Assembly (NCBI RefSeq): GCF_000425265.1
Contig: NZ_AUDC01000016.1
Span: 124,001-188,000 of the forward strand
Direction of reading: 5' to 3'
DNA from: Maridesulfovibrio zosterae DSM 11974
Lineage (GTDB): Bacteria > Desulfobacterota > Desulfovibrionia > Desulfovibrionales > Desulfovibrionaceae
Length of the DNA stretch: 64,000 bases
Below the pieces are notes generated by a model. The model made no database searches and was not told the DNA's origin. It was given only the letters and a program-made list of their open reading frames with translations. The translations under genes and the position numbers were made by a program. This document shows, in pieces, positions 19,025-28,600 of the stretch. Numbering within the stretch: the first letter of the stretch is position 1; the number at the start of each line of letters is the position of its first letter.

Positions 19025-19072
19025 GGGGATGGAGTTCCCCTTTAACCGCTTTTATCAGCTGATGACTCCTGC
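19025..19072 (+). promoter_or_regulatory. Fluoride riboswitch aptamer (crcB motif)
   Basis: The order of conserved elements matches the crcB-motif RNA: ggggatgg at 19025-19032, ttcccc closing the first stem, aaccgct, and agctgatgactcct. The pseudoknot that forms the fluoride site is present as ggagt (19031-19035) paired with actcc (19065-19069). The loop GAUG before ACUCC is the most conserved part of the family. It lies 203 bases upstream of nhaB on the same strand with a terminator between them. It should switch nhaB on when fluoride binds. Confidence 0.92.
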
Positions 19073-19103
19073 TTAAACTTAGGCAGTAGTGCGTCCGATG
19101 ACC

Positions 19104-19132
19104 GACCATGCCGCCATCTTGGTCTTTTTTTT
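19104..19132 (+). terminator. Riboswitch expression-platform terminator
   Basis: gacca at 19104-19108 pairs with tggtc at 19120-19124 and is followed by eight T (19125-19132), before the nhaB start. The stem is short as I can fold it by eye, so competing longer pairings with the aptamer's 3' side are possible. This is the expected layout for transcriptional control by the fluoride aptamer. Confidence 0.7.
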
Positions 19133-19274
19133 GGCCTGTGCAGGGATGGATGCGCGGGCTGTTTTGCGTGGTATTTTCAATAGTAATTACTCTGATAAAC
19201 ATTTTAATCAGACGTATATTCAACCAGTTACCAGACTTTGAACGTTTCAAATTTTGCGATGAATGGAGAGATCA

Positions 19275-20903
19275 ATGACAAAACCTATGGCAAAGACTTT
19301 CGTCGACACATTTCTTGGGCAAGCACCCCAATGGTACAAACTGACCATTATCGCTTTCCTGATCATTAACCCGATACTGCTCCTGACCGCAGGACCGTTT
19401 GTTGCCGGATGGGCACTGATTGCTGAATTCATATTCACCCTGACCATGGCACTGAAATGCTATCCCCTTCCGGTCGGCGGCCTGCTGGCAATGGAAGCAG
19501 TCATCATAGGACTGACCACACCTGAAATAATTTACCACGAAGCACACAAAAACTTTGAGGTAATTCTGCTGCTGATCTTTATGGTTGCAGGTATTTATTT
19601 CATGAAGGACTTTCTGCAGTTCACATTCACCCGTATTCTGGTAAATGTACGCTCTAAAAAAATTATCGCCCTGCTGTTCTGTTTTGCAGGAGCTTTCCTG
19701 TCAGCCTTTCTTGATGCGTTAACCGTTACAGCGGTTATTATGGCAGTGGCACTGGGTTTTTACAGTGTCTATCATAAATACGTGTCCAGCACAGGTGGTG
19801 GTCTGGAAGGATCCCATGACCTCAGTTCTGACATGCATCTAAAAGAACAGAATCGTGAAGAACTCCGTGAATTCCGCGCCTTCCTGCGCAACCTGATGAT
19901 GCACGGCGCAGTTGGAACCGCTCTCGGCGGAGTCTGTACACTGGTGGGTGAACCTCAGAACCTGCTCATCGGCAGTGAAATGGGCTGGCACTTTGTACCT
20001 TTCATGATTAACGTCATGCCGGTTACCCTGCCTGTCTTTTTTGTCGGCATGCTGACCTGCCTTGCAGTGGAACAATTCAAAATATTCGGATACGGCGCAA
20101 CCCTGCCTGGCAACATCCGGTCTTTCCTTTTTGAAGAAGCAATGCGCCTTGAAGAGAAACAGGGACAGGCCGGAAAACTGAAACTCATAATTCAGGCCCT
20201 GACCGGAGTCTGGCTCATTGCAGCACTTGCTTTCCACCTTGCAGCAGTCGGTATCATCGGGCTTTCAGTTATTGTCATTTTGACATCATTCACAGGTGTT
20301 ATTGAAGAAAGCCGCCTTGGACCTGCATTTGAAGAGGCTCTGCCCTTCACTGCTCTGCTGGTTGTTTTCTTCGCTGTTGTAGCTGTTATTCATTCTCAGC
20401 AGTTGTTTGCACCAATCATTGAATACGTACTCAGCCTGCACGGTCAGCATCAGCTCATGGCATATTACATCGCCAACGGACTGCTCTCCTCAATCTCTGA
20501 TAACGTATTTGTTGCAACAGTCTACATCTCAGAAACCAAAATACATTTTGTACATCTGCTGAATTCCATCCCCGGCATAAGCATGACCGGACAGGCACTG
20601 ATGGACAAACTGACCGATCCACATATGGCTCGTGCAGACGTTATTGCCGCTCTGCCGCAGGCAGCAGGTGAGCAGGTTCACAACATCATGCACCAGTTTG
20701 ATAAACTTGCTGTAGCTATCAACACAGGAACCAACATTCCTTCCGTTGCAACTCCGAACGGCCAGGCTGCATTCCTGTTCCTGCTGACCAGTGCCCTTGC
20801 TCCGGTCATCAGACTGTCATACGGCAGAATGGTTATGCTGGCTCTGCCTTATACCATCACCATGTCAATCAGCGGACTTATCGCTGTAGACCTGTTTTTA
20901 TAA
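19275..20903 (+). CDS. nhaB: Na+/H+ antiporter NhaB
   Basis: This 542-residue inner-membrane protein closely follows NhaB throughout: [10 protein letters not shown] near residue 14, [55 protein letters not shown], and near the end [20 protein letters not shown]. It should exchange Na+ for H+ to keep pH and sodium balance. An insertion relative to E. coli NhaB lies before the AINTGTN motif (residues about 435-475, with [15 protein letters not shown]). The ATG at 19275 is chosen because GGAGAG precedes it at the right distance; an ATG four codons upstream has no site. Transcription is controlled by the fluoride riboswitch upstream. Confidence 0.95.
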   Translation: MTKPMAKTFVDTFLGQAPQWYKLTIIAFLIINPILLLTAGPFVAGWALIAEFIFTLTMALKCYPLPVGGLLAMEAVIIGLTTPEIIYHEAHKNFEVILLLIFMVAGIYFMKDFLQFTFTRILVNVRSKKIIALLFCFAGAFLSAFLDALTVTAVIMAVALGFYSVYHKYVSSTGGGLEGSHDLSSDMHLKEQNREELREFRAFLRNLMMHGAVGTALGGVCTLVGEPQNLLIGSEMGWHFVPFMINVMPVTLPVFFVGMLTCLAVEQFKIFGYGATLPGNIRSFLFEEAMRLEEKQGQAGKLKLIIQALTGVWLIAALAFHLAAVGIIGLSVIVILTSFTGVIEESRLGPAFEEALPFTALLVVFFAVVAVIHSQQLFAPIIEYVLSLHGQHQLMAYYIANGLLSSISDNVFVATVYISETKIHFVHLLNSIPGISMTGQALMDKLTDPHMARADVIAALPQAAGEQVHNIMHQFDKLAVAINTGTNIPSVATPNGQAAFLFLLTSALAPVIRLSYGRMVMLALPYTITMSISGLIAVDLFL

Positions 20904-20942
20904 GATTATACTCGGCTTCACTCCATATAGACATCGCCTTTG

Positions 20943-20975
20943 CCCGCTCTGGTTCATACTTCTTGCCAGAGCGGG
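20943..20975. other. Hairpin downstream of nhaB
   Basis: cccgctctgg (20943-20952) is perfectly complementary to ccagagcggg (20966-20975). No T run follows, so it may protect the nhaB transcript's 3' end rather than terminate it; a strong terminator follows at 21110. Confidence 0.7.
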
Positions 20976-21109
20976 ACAAGGCCACCGCAAAAGATTCTCA
21001 CAGCTCCGGCTGACCTTCACTTCTACTGATCCACTCTCTAAAGAATCTTTACCCCTTTCATCATTATATATGGAAATATCTACAAGCTGAGAAAACAGCC
21101 CTTAAAACC

Positions 21110-21146
21110 AAAAAGTCCGCCCGGTTATTACCGGGCGGACTTTTTA
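21110..21146. terminator. Bidirectional intrinsic terminator
   Basis: aaaagtccgcccgg and ccgggcggactttt form a near-perfect long stem with five T after it. It lies between nhaB and the convergent 71-residue gene. Confidence 0.92.
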
Positions 21147-21174
21147 TTGCAGGATCAATAAAGCAGCTTAAATG

Positions 21175-21390
21175 CTATTTAATATCAAATGCACTTTTCT
21201 TGAAGAAACAGTAAAATTCATTACTGTCATGTTCAATTTTCTTATGGTTGCTGCAAAAGTTATGTATAACTTCATAAGATTTATCAACACCACCCAAAAC
21301 ATGGTGCTCTACCAGCTCTTCAGCGGCGAAAAACATCTTCAAAGCGGCTATTAAGAAAACACCTAAAGCAAAATACAGTTCAACTGACAC
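21175..21390 (-). CDS. Small membrane protein, 71 residues, unknown
   Basis: The GTG start at 21390 is supported by AAGGAG six bases upstream and gives MSVELYFALGVFLIAALKMFF, a single N-terminal membrane helix. Next comes a hydrophilic part with two His (VEHHVLGG) and two Cys (NFCSNHK, FYCFFK). I do not recognise a family. It ends beside a shared bidirectional terminator, which supports it as a transcribed unit. Confidence 0.6.
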   Translation of the reverse strand: MSVELYFALGVFLIAALKMFFAAEELVEHHVLGGVDKSYEVIHNFCSNHKKIEHDSNEFYCFFKKSAFDIK

Positions 21391-21494
21391 GGGGCACTCC
21401 TTTTTTTTAAAAGTCACCTTAAGAGTACACCTAAAAATAACTTCGTCAATAGGTATGGATTAATTCTTTTTTTCACATTATATACATAATGGTC

Positions 21495-21527
21495 AAAAAA
21501 AGGGAGCATCCATAGCGGATACTCCCT
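21495..21527 (-). terminator. Intrinsic terminator of the D-amino-acid operon
   Basis: On the minus strand GGGAGTATCC pairs with GGATGCTCCC around GCTAT and is followed by seven T. It lies about 50 bases after the aminotransferase stop codon. Confidence 0.92.
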
Positions 21528-21578
21528 GTATTTACTCATGTAGAAAATGAGAACTGGAAGCGATTGTGCAAAAATGCC

Positions 21579-22424
21579 TTAGATAGCGCCTTTGCGTGCT
21601 TCTTCAATATATACAGTGTTTAGGCGTGTAGCAACAGGGCCCGGTTTGCCGTCGCCAATGGTTGCACCGTCAATTTCAAGGACCGGGCAGACAAAAGTGG
21701 TTGCGGCAGTGATAAATGCTTCCGCAGCATCCTGTGCTTCTGCAATTGTGAAGGCACGTTCTTCAATTTCCATGTCCATTTCAGCAGCAATGCGCAGAAC
21801 AGATGAGCGGGTGATACCGTGAAGGATGGAATTGGAAAGATTGCGGGTAACGATCTTACCTTCTTTGGTCACAATGTAGGCATTGTTGGATGAACCTTCG
21901 GTAACGAAACCGTCTTCAACCATCCATGCATCATCTTTTCCGGCAGCTTTAGCCATCATTTTGCACATGGAAGGAGCAAGGAGCTGTACGGTCTTAACGT
22001 CTCTGCGGCCCCAGCGGATGTCAGGAGCAGCAATAACTTTGATACCGGCTTTATCGTCAGTAAGAGTTTTAGCCTGAGTAAAAAGAACCAGAGTCTGCTT
22101 AACATTCTTAGGGTAAACAAAGTCACGGTCAGCTGCGCCGCGTGTTACCTGCAGGTAAATTGCACCCTGATCAAGATTGTTGCGCTTAACCAGTTCACGA
22201 TGGATTTCGAGCAGCTCGTCTTTATCAACGGGCATAGGCATATCAAGAACACCAAGAGAACGCTCCAGACGTTTCACATGTCCTTCGAATTCACAGATTT
22301 TTCCATCCAGAACAGCAGTTACTTCGTAAATACCGTCTGCAAAAAGAAATCCGCGGTCAAAAACAGAAACCATAGCCTCTTCTTCGGGCACGTATGCACC
22401 GTTCAAATATACTGTGCGACTCAT
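21579..22424 (-). CDS. dat: D-amino-acid aminotransferase (PLP fold type IV)
   Basis: This 281-residue protein is full length for D-alanine aminotransferase. Key features are VFDRGFLFADGIYEV near residue 21, the Schiff-base Lys144 in DVKTVQLL, and TEGSSNN around Glu176, the PLP-pyridine ligand. HGITRSSVL binds the phosphate. It should transfer an amino group between D-amino acids (D-Ala, D-Glu) and 2-oxo acids in the cytoplasm. It lies 66 bases downstream of the dipeptide epimerase gene in a three-gene operon, so a role in D-Glu/D-Ala use from murein peptides is plausible. A branched-chain or aminodeoxychorismate-lyase activity is less likely given the motifs. Confidence 0.9.
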   Translation of the reverse strand: MSRTVYLNGAYVPEEEAMVSVFDRGFLFADGIYEVTAVLDGKICEFEGHVKRLERSLGVLDMPMPVDKDELLEIHRELVKRNNLDQGAIYLQVTRGAADRDFVYPKNVKQTLVLFTQAKTLTDDKAGIKVIAAPDIRWGRRDVKTVQLLAPSMCKMMAKAAGKDDAWMVEDGFVTEGSSNNAYIVTKEGKIVTRNLSNSILHGITRSSVLRIAAEMDMEIEERAFTIAEAQDAAEAFITAATTFVCPVLEIDGATIGDGKPGPVATRLNTVYIEEARKGAI

Positions 22425-22490
22425 GTCAGTCCTTCATTAAATTAAAGTGGGCCTGCCGCAATATGCGACAGAAATTATATTAATAGAAAT

Positions 22491-23456
22491 TTATCCCCAC
22501 AACTCACTTGCAGGCGGATAAACATTCTTATCATCATATTTCAAAGCGTGATCCCGATCAGTTGCAAGCAGCAAAGGACCGTCAAGATCAACCACGGATG
22601 CTCCCTGAGCAACCAGAACTGCCGGAGCCATAGCCAGTGATGAACCGACCATACAGCCGACCATAACATCATAGCCCAGTTCAAGTGCCTGTTTACGCAG
22701 CTCCAGAGCCTCGGTCAATCCGCCTGTTTTATCCAGCTTGATGTTGACCATATCGTACTTGCCTTTAAGTCCGGCAAGTGAAGTGCGGTCATGGCAGGAT
22801 TCATCCGCACAGACAGGCAGGACACGCTCAATACTGAGCAATGCATCGTCATCAGCGGCAGGCAGAGGCTGCTCAACCATTTCAACTCCCAGACGAACCA
22901 GTACCGGAGCCATCTCCTTGTACATTTCAGCGGTCCAGCCCTCATTTGCATCAACGATGATACGGGAATCAGGAGCACCTCTGCGTACAGCTTCAATACG
23001 GGCAATGTCACCCTCTCCACCGAGTTTTGTCTTCAGCAGCGGACGACCGGCATTTTTTGCGGCCTGAGCTTCCATTTTTTCAGGAGTATCAAGTGACAAA
23101 GTGTAAGCTGTAACTTCAGGTCCGGGCTCGGAAAGTCCGGCCATTTTCCATACAGGTACACCAGAAGTCTTGGACTCAAGGTCCCACAGAGCACAGTCAA
23201 CAGCATTACGGGCAGCCCCTGCGGGCAGCAGCTTCTGCAAACTCTCTCTGGTCAGCGGTGTTTCCAGCTCTTCGATCTGGGCGGTCACGCTTTCAACTGT
23301 TTCATTATAGCGGGCGTAGGGGACGCATTCGCCGCATCCCCTAAACCCGTTCTGTTCAATTTCAACCCGCAGAACCACAGCTTCAGTTCTGGAGCCACGC
23401 GCAATGGTAAAAACCTGCGCTAAAGGAAAAACGTCTTTGGTGACAGTTATTCTCAT
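22491..23456 (-). CDS. L-Ala-D/L-Glu (dipeptide) epimerase, enolase superfamily
   Basis: This is a 321-residue protein. The enolase-superfamily catalytic set is complete: KTK at Lys142/Lys144, metal ligands Asp169 (VDANEGW), Glu195 (EQPLP) and Asp218 (ADES), and Lys240 in IKLDKTGG. This two-lysine arrangement and the size match dipeptide epimerases that invert the second residue of L-Ala-D-Glu released from peptidoglycan. Other dipeptide specificities in the family cannot be excluded. Its start codon overlaps the stop of the DgcN gene by four bases, showing translational coupling. Confidence 0.92.
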   Translation of the reverse strand: MRITVTKDVFPLAQVFTIARGSRTEAVVLRVEIEQNGFRGCGECVPYARYNETVESVTAQIEELETPLTRESLQKLLPAGAARNAVDCALWDLESKTSGVPVWKMAGLSEPGPEVTAYTLSLDTPEKMEAQAAKNAGRPLLKTKLGGEGDIARIEAVRRGAPDSRIIVDANEGWTAEMYKEMAPVLVRLGVEMVEQPLPAADDDALLSIERVLPVCADESCHDRTSLAGLKGKYDMVNIKLDKTGGLTEALELRKQALELGYDVMVGCMVGSSLAMAPAVLVAQGASVVDLDGPLLLATDRDHALKYDDKNVYPPASELWG

Positions 23457-24448
23457 GCAAGAGCCTCTACGAGTCTGGCTGCGCCCTGTCTGAAAGGATC
23501 AACAGCTGGAATACCCATTTTCTTTTCAACTTCAGCGAGGTAGGCAAGAGCATCTGCTTCTTCCATGTGCTGAGTGTTAACGGAAACAGCAGCAACTTTA
23601 CATGCAGGATTAACAACCTGAGCAATTCTGAGAGCCAGATCACGCAGATCTTCAAGAGCAGGAAGTTTGTATCCGGGCAGACCGCGCATGAATTCGCGGG
23701 TAGGCTCGTGGCAGAGAATCAGAGCATCGGGCTGTCCACCATGGATCAGAGCCATGGTTACGCCGGAGTATGAAGCATGAAAAATACTGCCCTGACCTTC
23801 AATAAAATCCCAATGATCAGCATCATTATCAGGGGTCAGCCACTCGATAGCACCGGCCATGAAGTCGGCAACAACTGCATCAAGAGGAACGCCGTTACCT
23901 TCAATAAGAATACCGGTCTGTCCAGTAGGACGGAAAGTTGATTTGCCACCCTGCTTTTTCATTTCACGGTCCATAGCAAGTGCGGTGTACATTTTACCTA
24001 CGGAGCAGTCAGTCCCAACGGCAAGACATCTTTTACCGGTACGTTTCTGACCGTTAGCAACAGGGTACTTTACTGAAGGAACACGGACATCATGCAGAGT
24101 TCTGCCATATTTAGCAGCAGCTTCAGCAAGGTCGGCTTCATCACGCAGCAGGTTATGCAGACCGGAAGCGATGTCCATTCCTGCTTCAAGAGCTTCAAGC
24201 AGATAAGGTTTCCATGCTTCAGAAATGAGTCCACCACGGTTAACAACACCGATAACTAATGTTTTAACACCTGCGTCTATGGCTTCTTTAATAGTCAGGT
24301 CTTTAATACCGAGGTCAGCTTTACAGCTTTCCATACGCAGCTGACCTGCTACTGCTTCAGGTCTCCAATCATGAATACCCTGAGCCATTTTTGCAGCCAA
24401 TCCGTCAGGAGCATCTCCGAGAAAAAGTAAATATGGTGCTTCAAACAT
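23453..24448 (-). CDS. dgcN: DUF1611 / DgcN-family protein
   Basis: This 331-residue protein has a P-loop-like motif GTDCSVGKM at 145-153 in the middle of the DUF1611 core, plus NRGG (70-73) and IEGQGSIFHASYSGV. Members called DgcN have been reported to N-acylate D-glutamate in a D-Glu catabolic route of marine bacteria. Most family members are uncharacterised. The next gene is a dipeptide epimerase translationally coupled to this one, and the third a D-amino-acid aminotransferase, which fits handling of D-Glu from murein. The start follows GGAG (TAACTACGGAGTTAATAACT region). Activity here is inferred from context. Confidence 0.85.
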   Translation of the reverse strand: MFEAPYLLFLGDAPDGLAAKMAQGIHDWRPEAVAGQLRMESCKADLGIKDLTIKEAIDAGVKTLVIGVVNRGGLISEAWKPYLLEALEAGMDIASGLHNLLRDEADLAEAAAKYGRTLHDVRVPSVKYPVANGQKRTGKRCLAVGTDCSVGKMYTALAMDREMKKQGGKSTFRPTGQTGILIEGNGVPLDAVVADFMAGAIEWLTPDNDADHWDFIEGQGSIFHASYSGVTMALIHGGQPDALILCHEPTREFMRGLPGYKLPALEDLRDLALRIAQVVNPACKVAAVSVNTQHMEEADALAYLAEVEKKMGIPAVDPFRQGAARLVEALA

Positions 24449-24901
24449 AGTTATTAACTCCGTGATAAAAATATTGTTTTGTGAAGGTTTTTAGGGACAT
24501 TGAACAGTCCCTTGAAAGGCGGCGGAGCAGATTATGAAATTGTGGGAAATCCACCCCGCCGAAATAGTTGCAGGATCATAAATCAATTTATGTGCCAGAA
24601 AAGATTATAAGGAATAATAATGTTTAAATACAAGCAGTTAAGACAACAACAGAGATACTTACGTACTTATACAAGATATAACTCCATGAAAGAATGCATA
24701 AAATTGTACAAACAGGCACTTTGACAAACCATTATATATACAAAATTGTAAAACACGGAATAAAATTCGTAAAAAAAGTAATAATGTTAAACTTTCTACT
24801 AATTAGCACTAAAATAGCAATTAATCCCATTTATTCAGTTTACAAAATTGGTAAACGAGTTGCAGACAGAAATGTAGCCTATTTTGATAACACATTGTAT
24901 T
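24449..24901. other. AT-rich intergenic region, no convincing gene
   Basis: This region separates the dgcN operon promoter (leftward) from the 3' end of the T6SS locus. A 72-codon rightward frame (24694-24912) lacks a ribosome-binding site and overlaps the AMIN gene's stop, so it is not called. No terminator hairpin for the T6SS operon was found here by eye. Confidence 0.5.
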
Positions 24902-25660
24902 TTATTGATTAACCATCGGGCGCACAATTACAATATCAAGTCCTGTAGAATTAGGTAAAAGCTCTGGGCGAATTTTCTGCGTTCCATTCTGGCTTCTTAA
25001 TTTAAACACCAGCCGTAAGCGGTCAGGATGTATTCCCATAACAACATGAGAGATGAATCCTTCTGCAAAACGGAAGACATTAGGCGTAATATTTATCCAC
25101 TTACCCCGCAAGTCTACAACCAGTTGCAGAGGCTTATTCATCCAGAAATAAGTAACGTCATCAGTTTGCTTATTTGTTACCAGCCTGGCCATAAATCTTT
25201 CTTTAGTTTCCAGAGCACTGAATCCGGTAAGCTTACCCAGTTCAGGGGGCTGAGTATTTTTAACAAGTCCGGCCCCGGACTTCTCTTCTGCTTTATCTGC
25301 TTCAATTTCCTTACTTATAGGGTCAGAAATTTCCGGTTCCCCCTCAAATATATGGGCAGCTTCACGTCGCGCAGCTTTCACCTCATGCACAACTTCACGG
25401 CGTACGGTGTGTTCAGCTGACTCAGCGTCTTCTTCAATTGAATCAGTGGCGTTTTCAATTGCAGCTGCTGCACGGAATCCGGAACCGGCGACAGTACCGT
25501 TGACAACGGGCGGTATGCTGCCGTCTTGAACCACAGATTTAAAATCATTAATAAAGGTACCGAAATCACCCCATACAGAAAACACAAAAAGTCCTGCAAT
25601 GCCCGAAATCCAGATCAGGAAAAGCAAAATGTAGAATCTGCGGTAGAATATGCTCAGCAC
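24902..25660 (-). CDS. T6SS-associated AMIN-domain membrane protein
   Basis: This is a 252-residue protein. The GTG at 25660 follows ATGGAG, 26 bases after the tssM stop. One membrane helix (residues about 9-30) is followed by a long charged, coiled linker (about 65-150). The C-terminal domain at 155-250 has AMIN character: FMARLVTNKQ, YFWMNKPLQLVVDLRG and HPDRLRLVFKLR. AMIN domains direct amidases and secretins to the periplasmic cell wall. It is the last gene of the tssJKLM group, so it probably anchors the membrane complex to peptidoglycan. The TssL here lacks its own peptidoglycan-binding domain. Confidence 0.8.
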   Translation of the reverse strand: MLSIFYRRFYILLFLIWISGIAGLFVFSVWGDFGTFINDFKSVVQDGSIPPVVNGTVAGSGFRAAAAIENATDSIEEDAESAEHTVRREVVHEVKAARREAAHIFEGEPEISDPISKEIEADKAEEKSGAGLVKNTQPPELGKLTGFSALETKERFMARLVTNKQTDDVTYFWMNKPLQLVVDLRGKWINITPNVFRFAEGFISHVVMGIHPDRLRLVFKLRSQNGTQKIRPELLPNSTGLDIVIVRPMVNQ

Positions 25661-25686
25661 TTCATAACTCCATTTTTATTACAGCA

Positions 25687-28600
25687 TCAATGCTGCCAGC
25701 AATCCGTAATTACATCAGGAATATTAATCGGTTTAAGGTTCAGCAGATTAATGACCGGAGTGGCTCCGTTCAAAGTATAGCCGACCTTGATAGTACTGAT
25801 TCCCATTGAACTGATTCCTTTGGACTGTTCAGGAAAATCAGCAGGAGTATAATTAACAACACCGTTTCTGAATTCACCGAGAAACTTGGCAAAACCGAGT
25901 TTCCCCTCATAGGTTTTAACAAGTTCCAGCCCCGGAAACTGAATTCTAAGTGTTGTAGTTCCGCACTCTTCAGGTTTCCATGTGAAAACAGCTTCTTCAG
26001 AATAATTGTAATTGGAAAGAGTCTGCTGCGCACTGCCGCACTCAACCGTAAGCAGTGTTGCGTAAGGCTCTTCCGTTGCATTTGCATTAACGGAAGTCGG
26101 AATTGTGCTCAGCTTGACCTTATACTCCGGCTGTATTTCCTGACCGCCTTGCGCTCCGTCATCAATAAAAGCAAAAAACTCTTCTCTGAACGGAAACGGC
26201 ATATCAAACCATTTACGGCTGCCCCACCCTTTGACATCACGCAGAAGAAAAGGCTTGGCAGAACCTGAGATAAATTTTTTAACAACACCGGTCTTCCCGA
26301 AAAGAGTTGTCCGCAGTTTATCACTTGGCACATGTGCAGTTTCAGCCAGTACCTGACCTTCCCAGAGAACCTGCAATTCGCATGAAGCCTCTCTGATTAC
26401 CACGTAAACGATAAAATCAAGCGGTCCGGCTAAAAGGTTCCAGAACGTGTTTGAGCCCTGTCCTTCACTGTCCATATGGGCTTTAAGTGATTTCATGGCC
26501 TGGACCGCAGCATTTACAGGGTCTTTCTTAACTCCCGGAGCTCCTGAAGCTGCGCTCTGAGATGAACCGGTCATAGAACTGGTCGCAGGAAACAATGCGG
26601 CTGCACTCTTAAAAGCTGTCTCCTGACTGGTAGTATATGCTGCAACATCACCAAGGACACTGATATAAGCATCAAGGTGTTTGGCAACTTCAATGCGCTT
26701 TTCAATATCTAAAGCCATTTTGCCACCCAGATTAGCTACTGCTTTACGCAGGGAATCCTCAGCTTTTTCAGATGATTCTTCTACACCTTTAGCTTTACTG
26801 GCCTTATATTGTGACAAAATAATATTAAAATGAAAGACCTGATCAACCCACTCCGGCCTCTTGGTAATATTCTTGATCGGATTGAATTCATCTTTCATGC
26901 GGGTCAGCAAGGCAAAATAAGGATTATCCGGCAGCGACATCTTCATTGCCATATCCTGATAATCAACCTTGGTCAGCAGCTGACCTTCGCCCTCGGCATA
27001 ATGCTCGGCAAAATTAAACCACTCTTTATAATATTCTCCTGCATACCAGATCCAGAATGCCTTCTCACGTTTGTCAAATTCACCTGAATCCTGCATTGCC
27101 TGCTTAAGCTCAGCCAGAAAAGCCTGAAGCATTTCGCGCCCCTTAACCGTATAGGAAGGTACAACACTTACTTCATTTTCATATTGCAGATGCGGTCCAC
27201 CCCAGAAATCCTGCAAGGTAACAGGAACCAGTGCCGGATTATCATTCACCCAGTTAACCAGCCATCTGAAGTCTGCACCTTTAAGACTGAAAACCCTGCC
27301 CAGCCGGGCCTGTAAAAGAAGTTTCTGTTCATAGAGACTTTCACTGTCACTGGTCCATTCAAGATATGAATTATAGGTTGCTCCCCAATATTTCATCAAA
27401 TCAGGGTTAAATCCTTTCACCGCGTCAGTCATGGCTTTTCCTGACGGAAGCTCAAAAGCCGAGAACTGTTTCATACTCTTATTATTCAAACGAGTGTTGA
27501 GCAGATCAATGCGCCAGACCAGCAGTTTGATAAAATCACTCGTAAGCTGATCAGCAGATTTGGTATCAAGCTTATTGATTGCGGTATTAAGCTCCATATC
27601 CATGGGTTCGAGAATGGAGGATTTAAAACTTTCACAATAAAATTTTTTTATCACCTGTTCAGCGTCACGGCTGACATCAAGCCCCACACGCGGAACCCAC
27701 CAGTCGCTGTTAAGCACATGCAGCTGATCAATTTTTTCTCTGAAAGCATCCATTTCAACAATATGTTCATCAATGTGTTTTGAAAAAACCGGTTTATGCG
27801 GAAATGATGCAAAGATTTCATTCATAGCCCGCTGGTTACCAATATAAGACATACTGAAAAAGATGCTGACAAAGAAAAGAAGCACCAGCCAGACGGCCAT
27901 GCCCAGATTACGGGTGAAAAGTTTCCACTTCAAAAACTCTAAAATAGGCGTAAATAAATTGCGGTCACGAGGCAGGACTTTGGAGAAAAAATCATGCAGA
28001 AACAATCCTTCATTCGTTTCGGGCAATTTCTTTGCCACAACTTTGAGTGATTCAAGTTCATTTATAAAAGATGAATTCTGCTCGCCTGTCTGCTCACCGC
28101 TGGAAAAGAACATACCCCGGAAAAGAGGCTGTTCCTGATACGGATTATCCTCAAACGCTCCGGCTGCAAAAGCCTTGAATTTAGGACGCAATCTGTTCAG
28201 TTCATCAGAAAAAAGCAGGAAAGCAGGATCAAAACGGCCTGCATCGTCCAGAAGCAACAGACGCAGTTCACGCAATCTTCCGGTAACACTTTCTATTGTC
28301 TTATCCACAAAGGCTTCGGGATCGTTAATCATTGCCTCATTAACCAGCCCCATAGCCTGTGAATGGGTATAATCAGGCAGAACTTCAACCAGCCCTTTAA
28401 GCCCGAAAACAAGATCTATTTTAGTAACCAGAACATAAACAGGAAAGCGCACACCAAGCATCCGCATAAGTTCGTTTATGCGCCGCCTTAAACTGCGTCC
28501 GTATTTGCCCAGCGAATCCTCATCCCCTTCAAGCAGACGGTCAGCCGGAACAGTTATGATCAGACCGTTGAGAGGTTCTTTCTTACGGAATTTACCAAGC

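Noticed and set aside
24694-24912. 72-codon plus frame in AT-rich intergenic DNA
   Set aside because: It has no ribosome site, is basic and low in complexity, and overlaps the stop of the AMIN gene.
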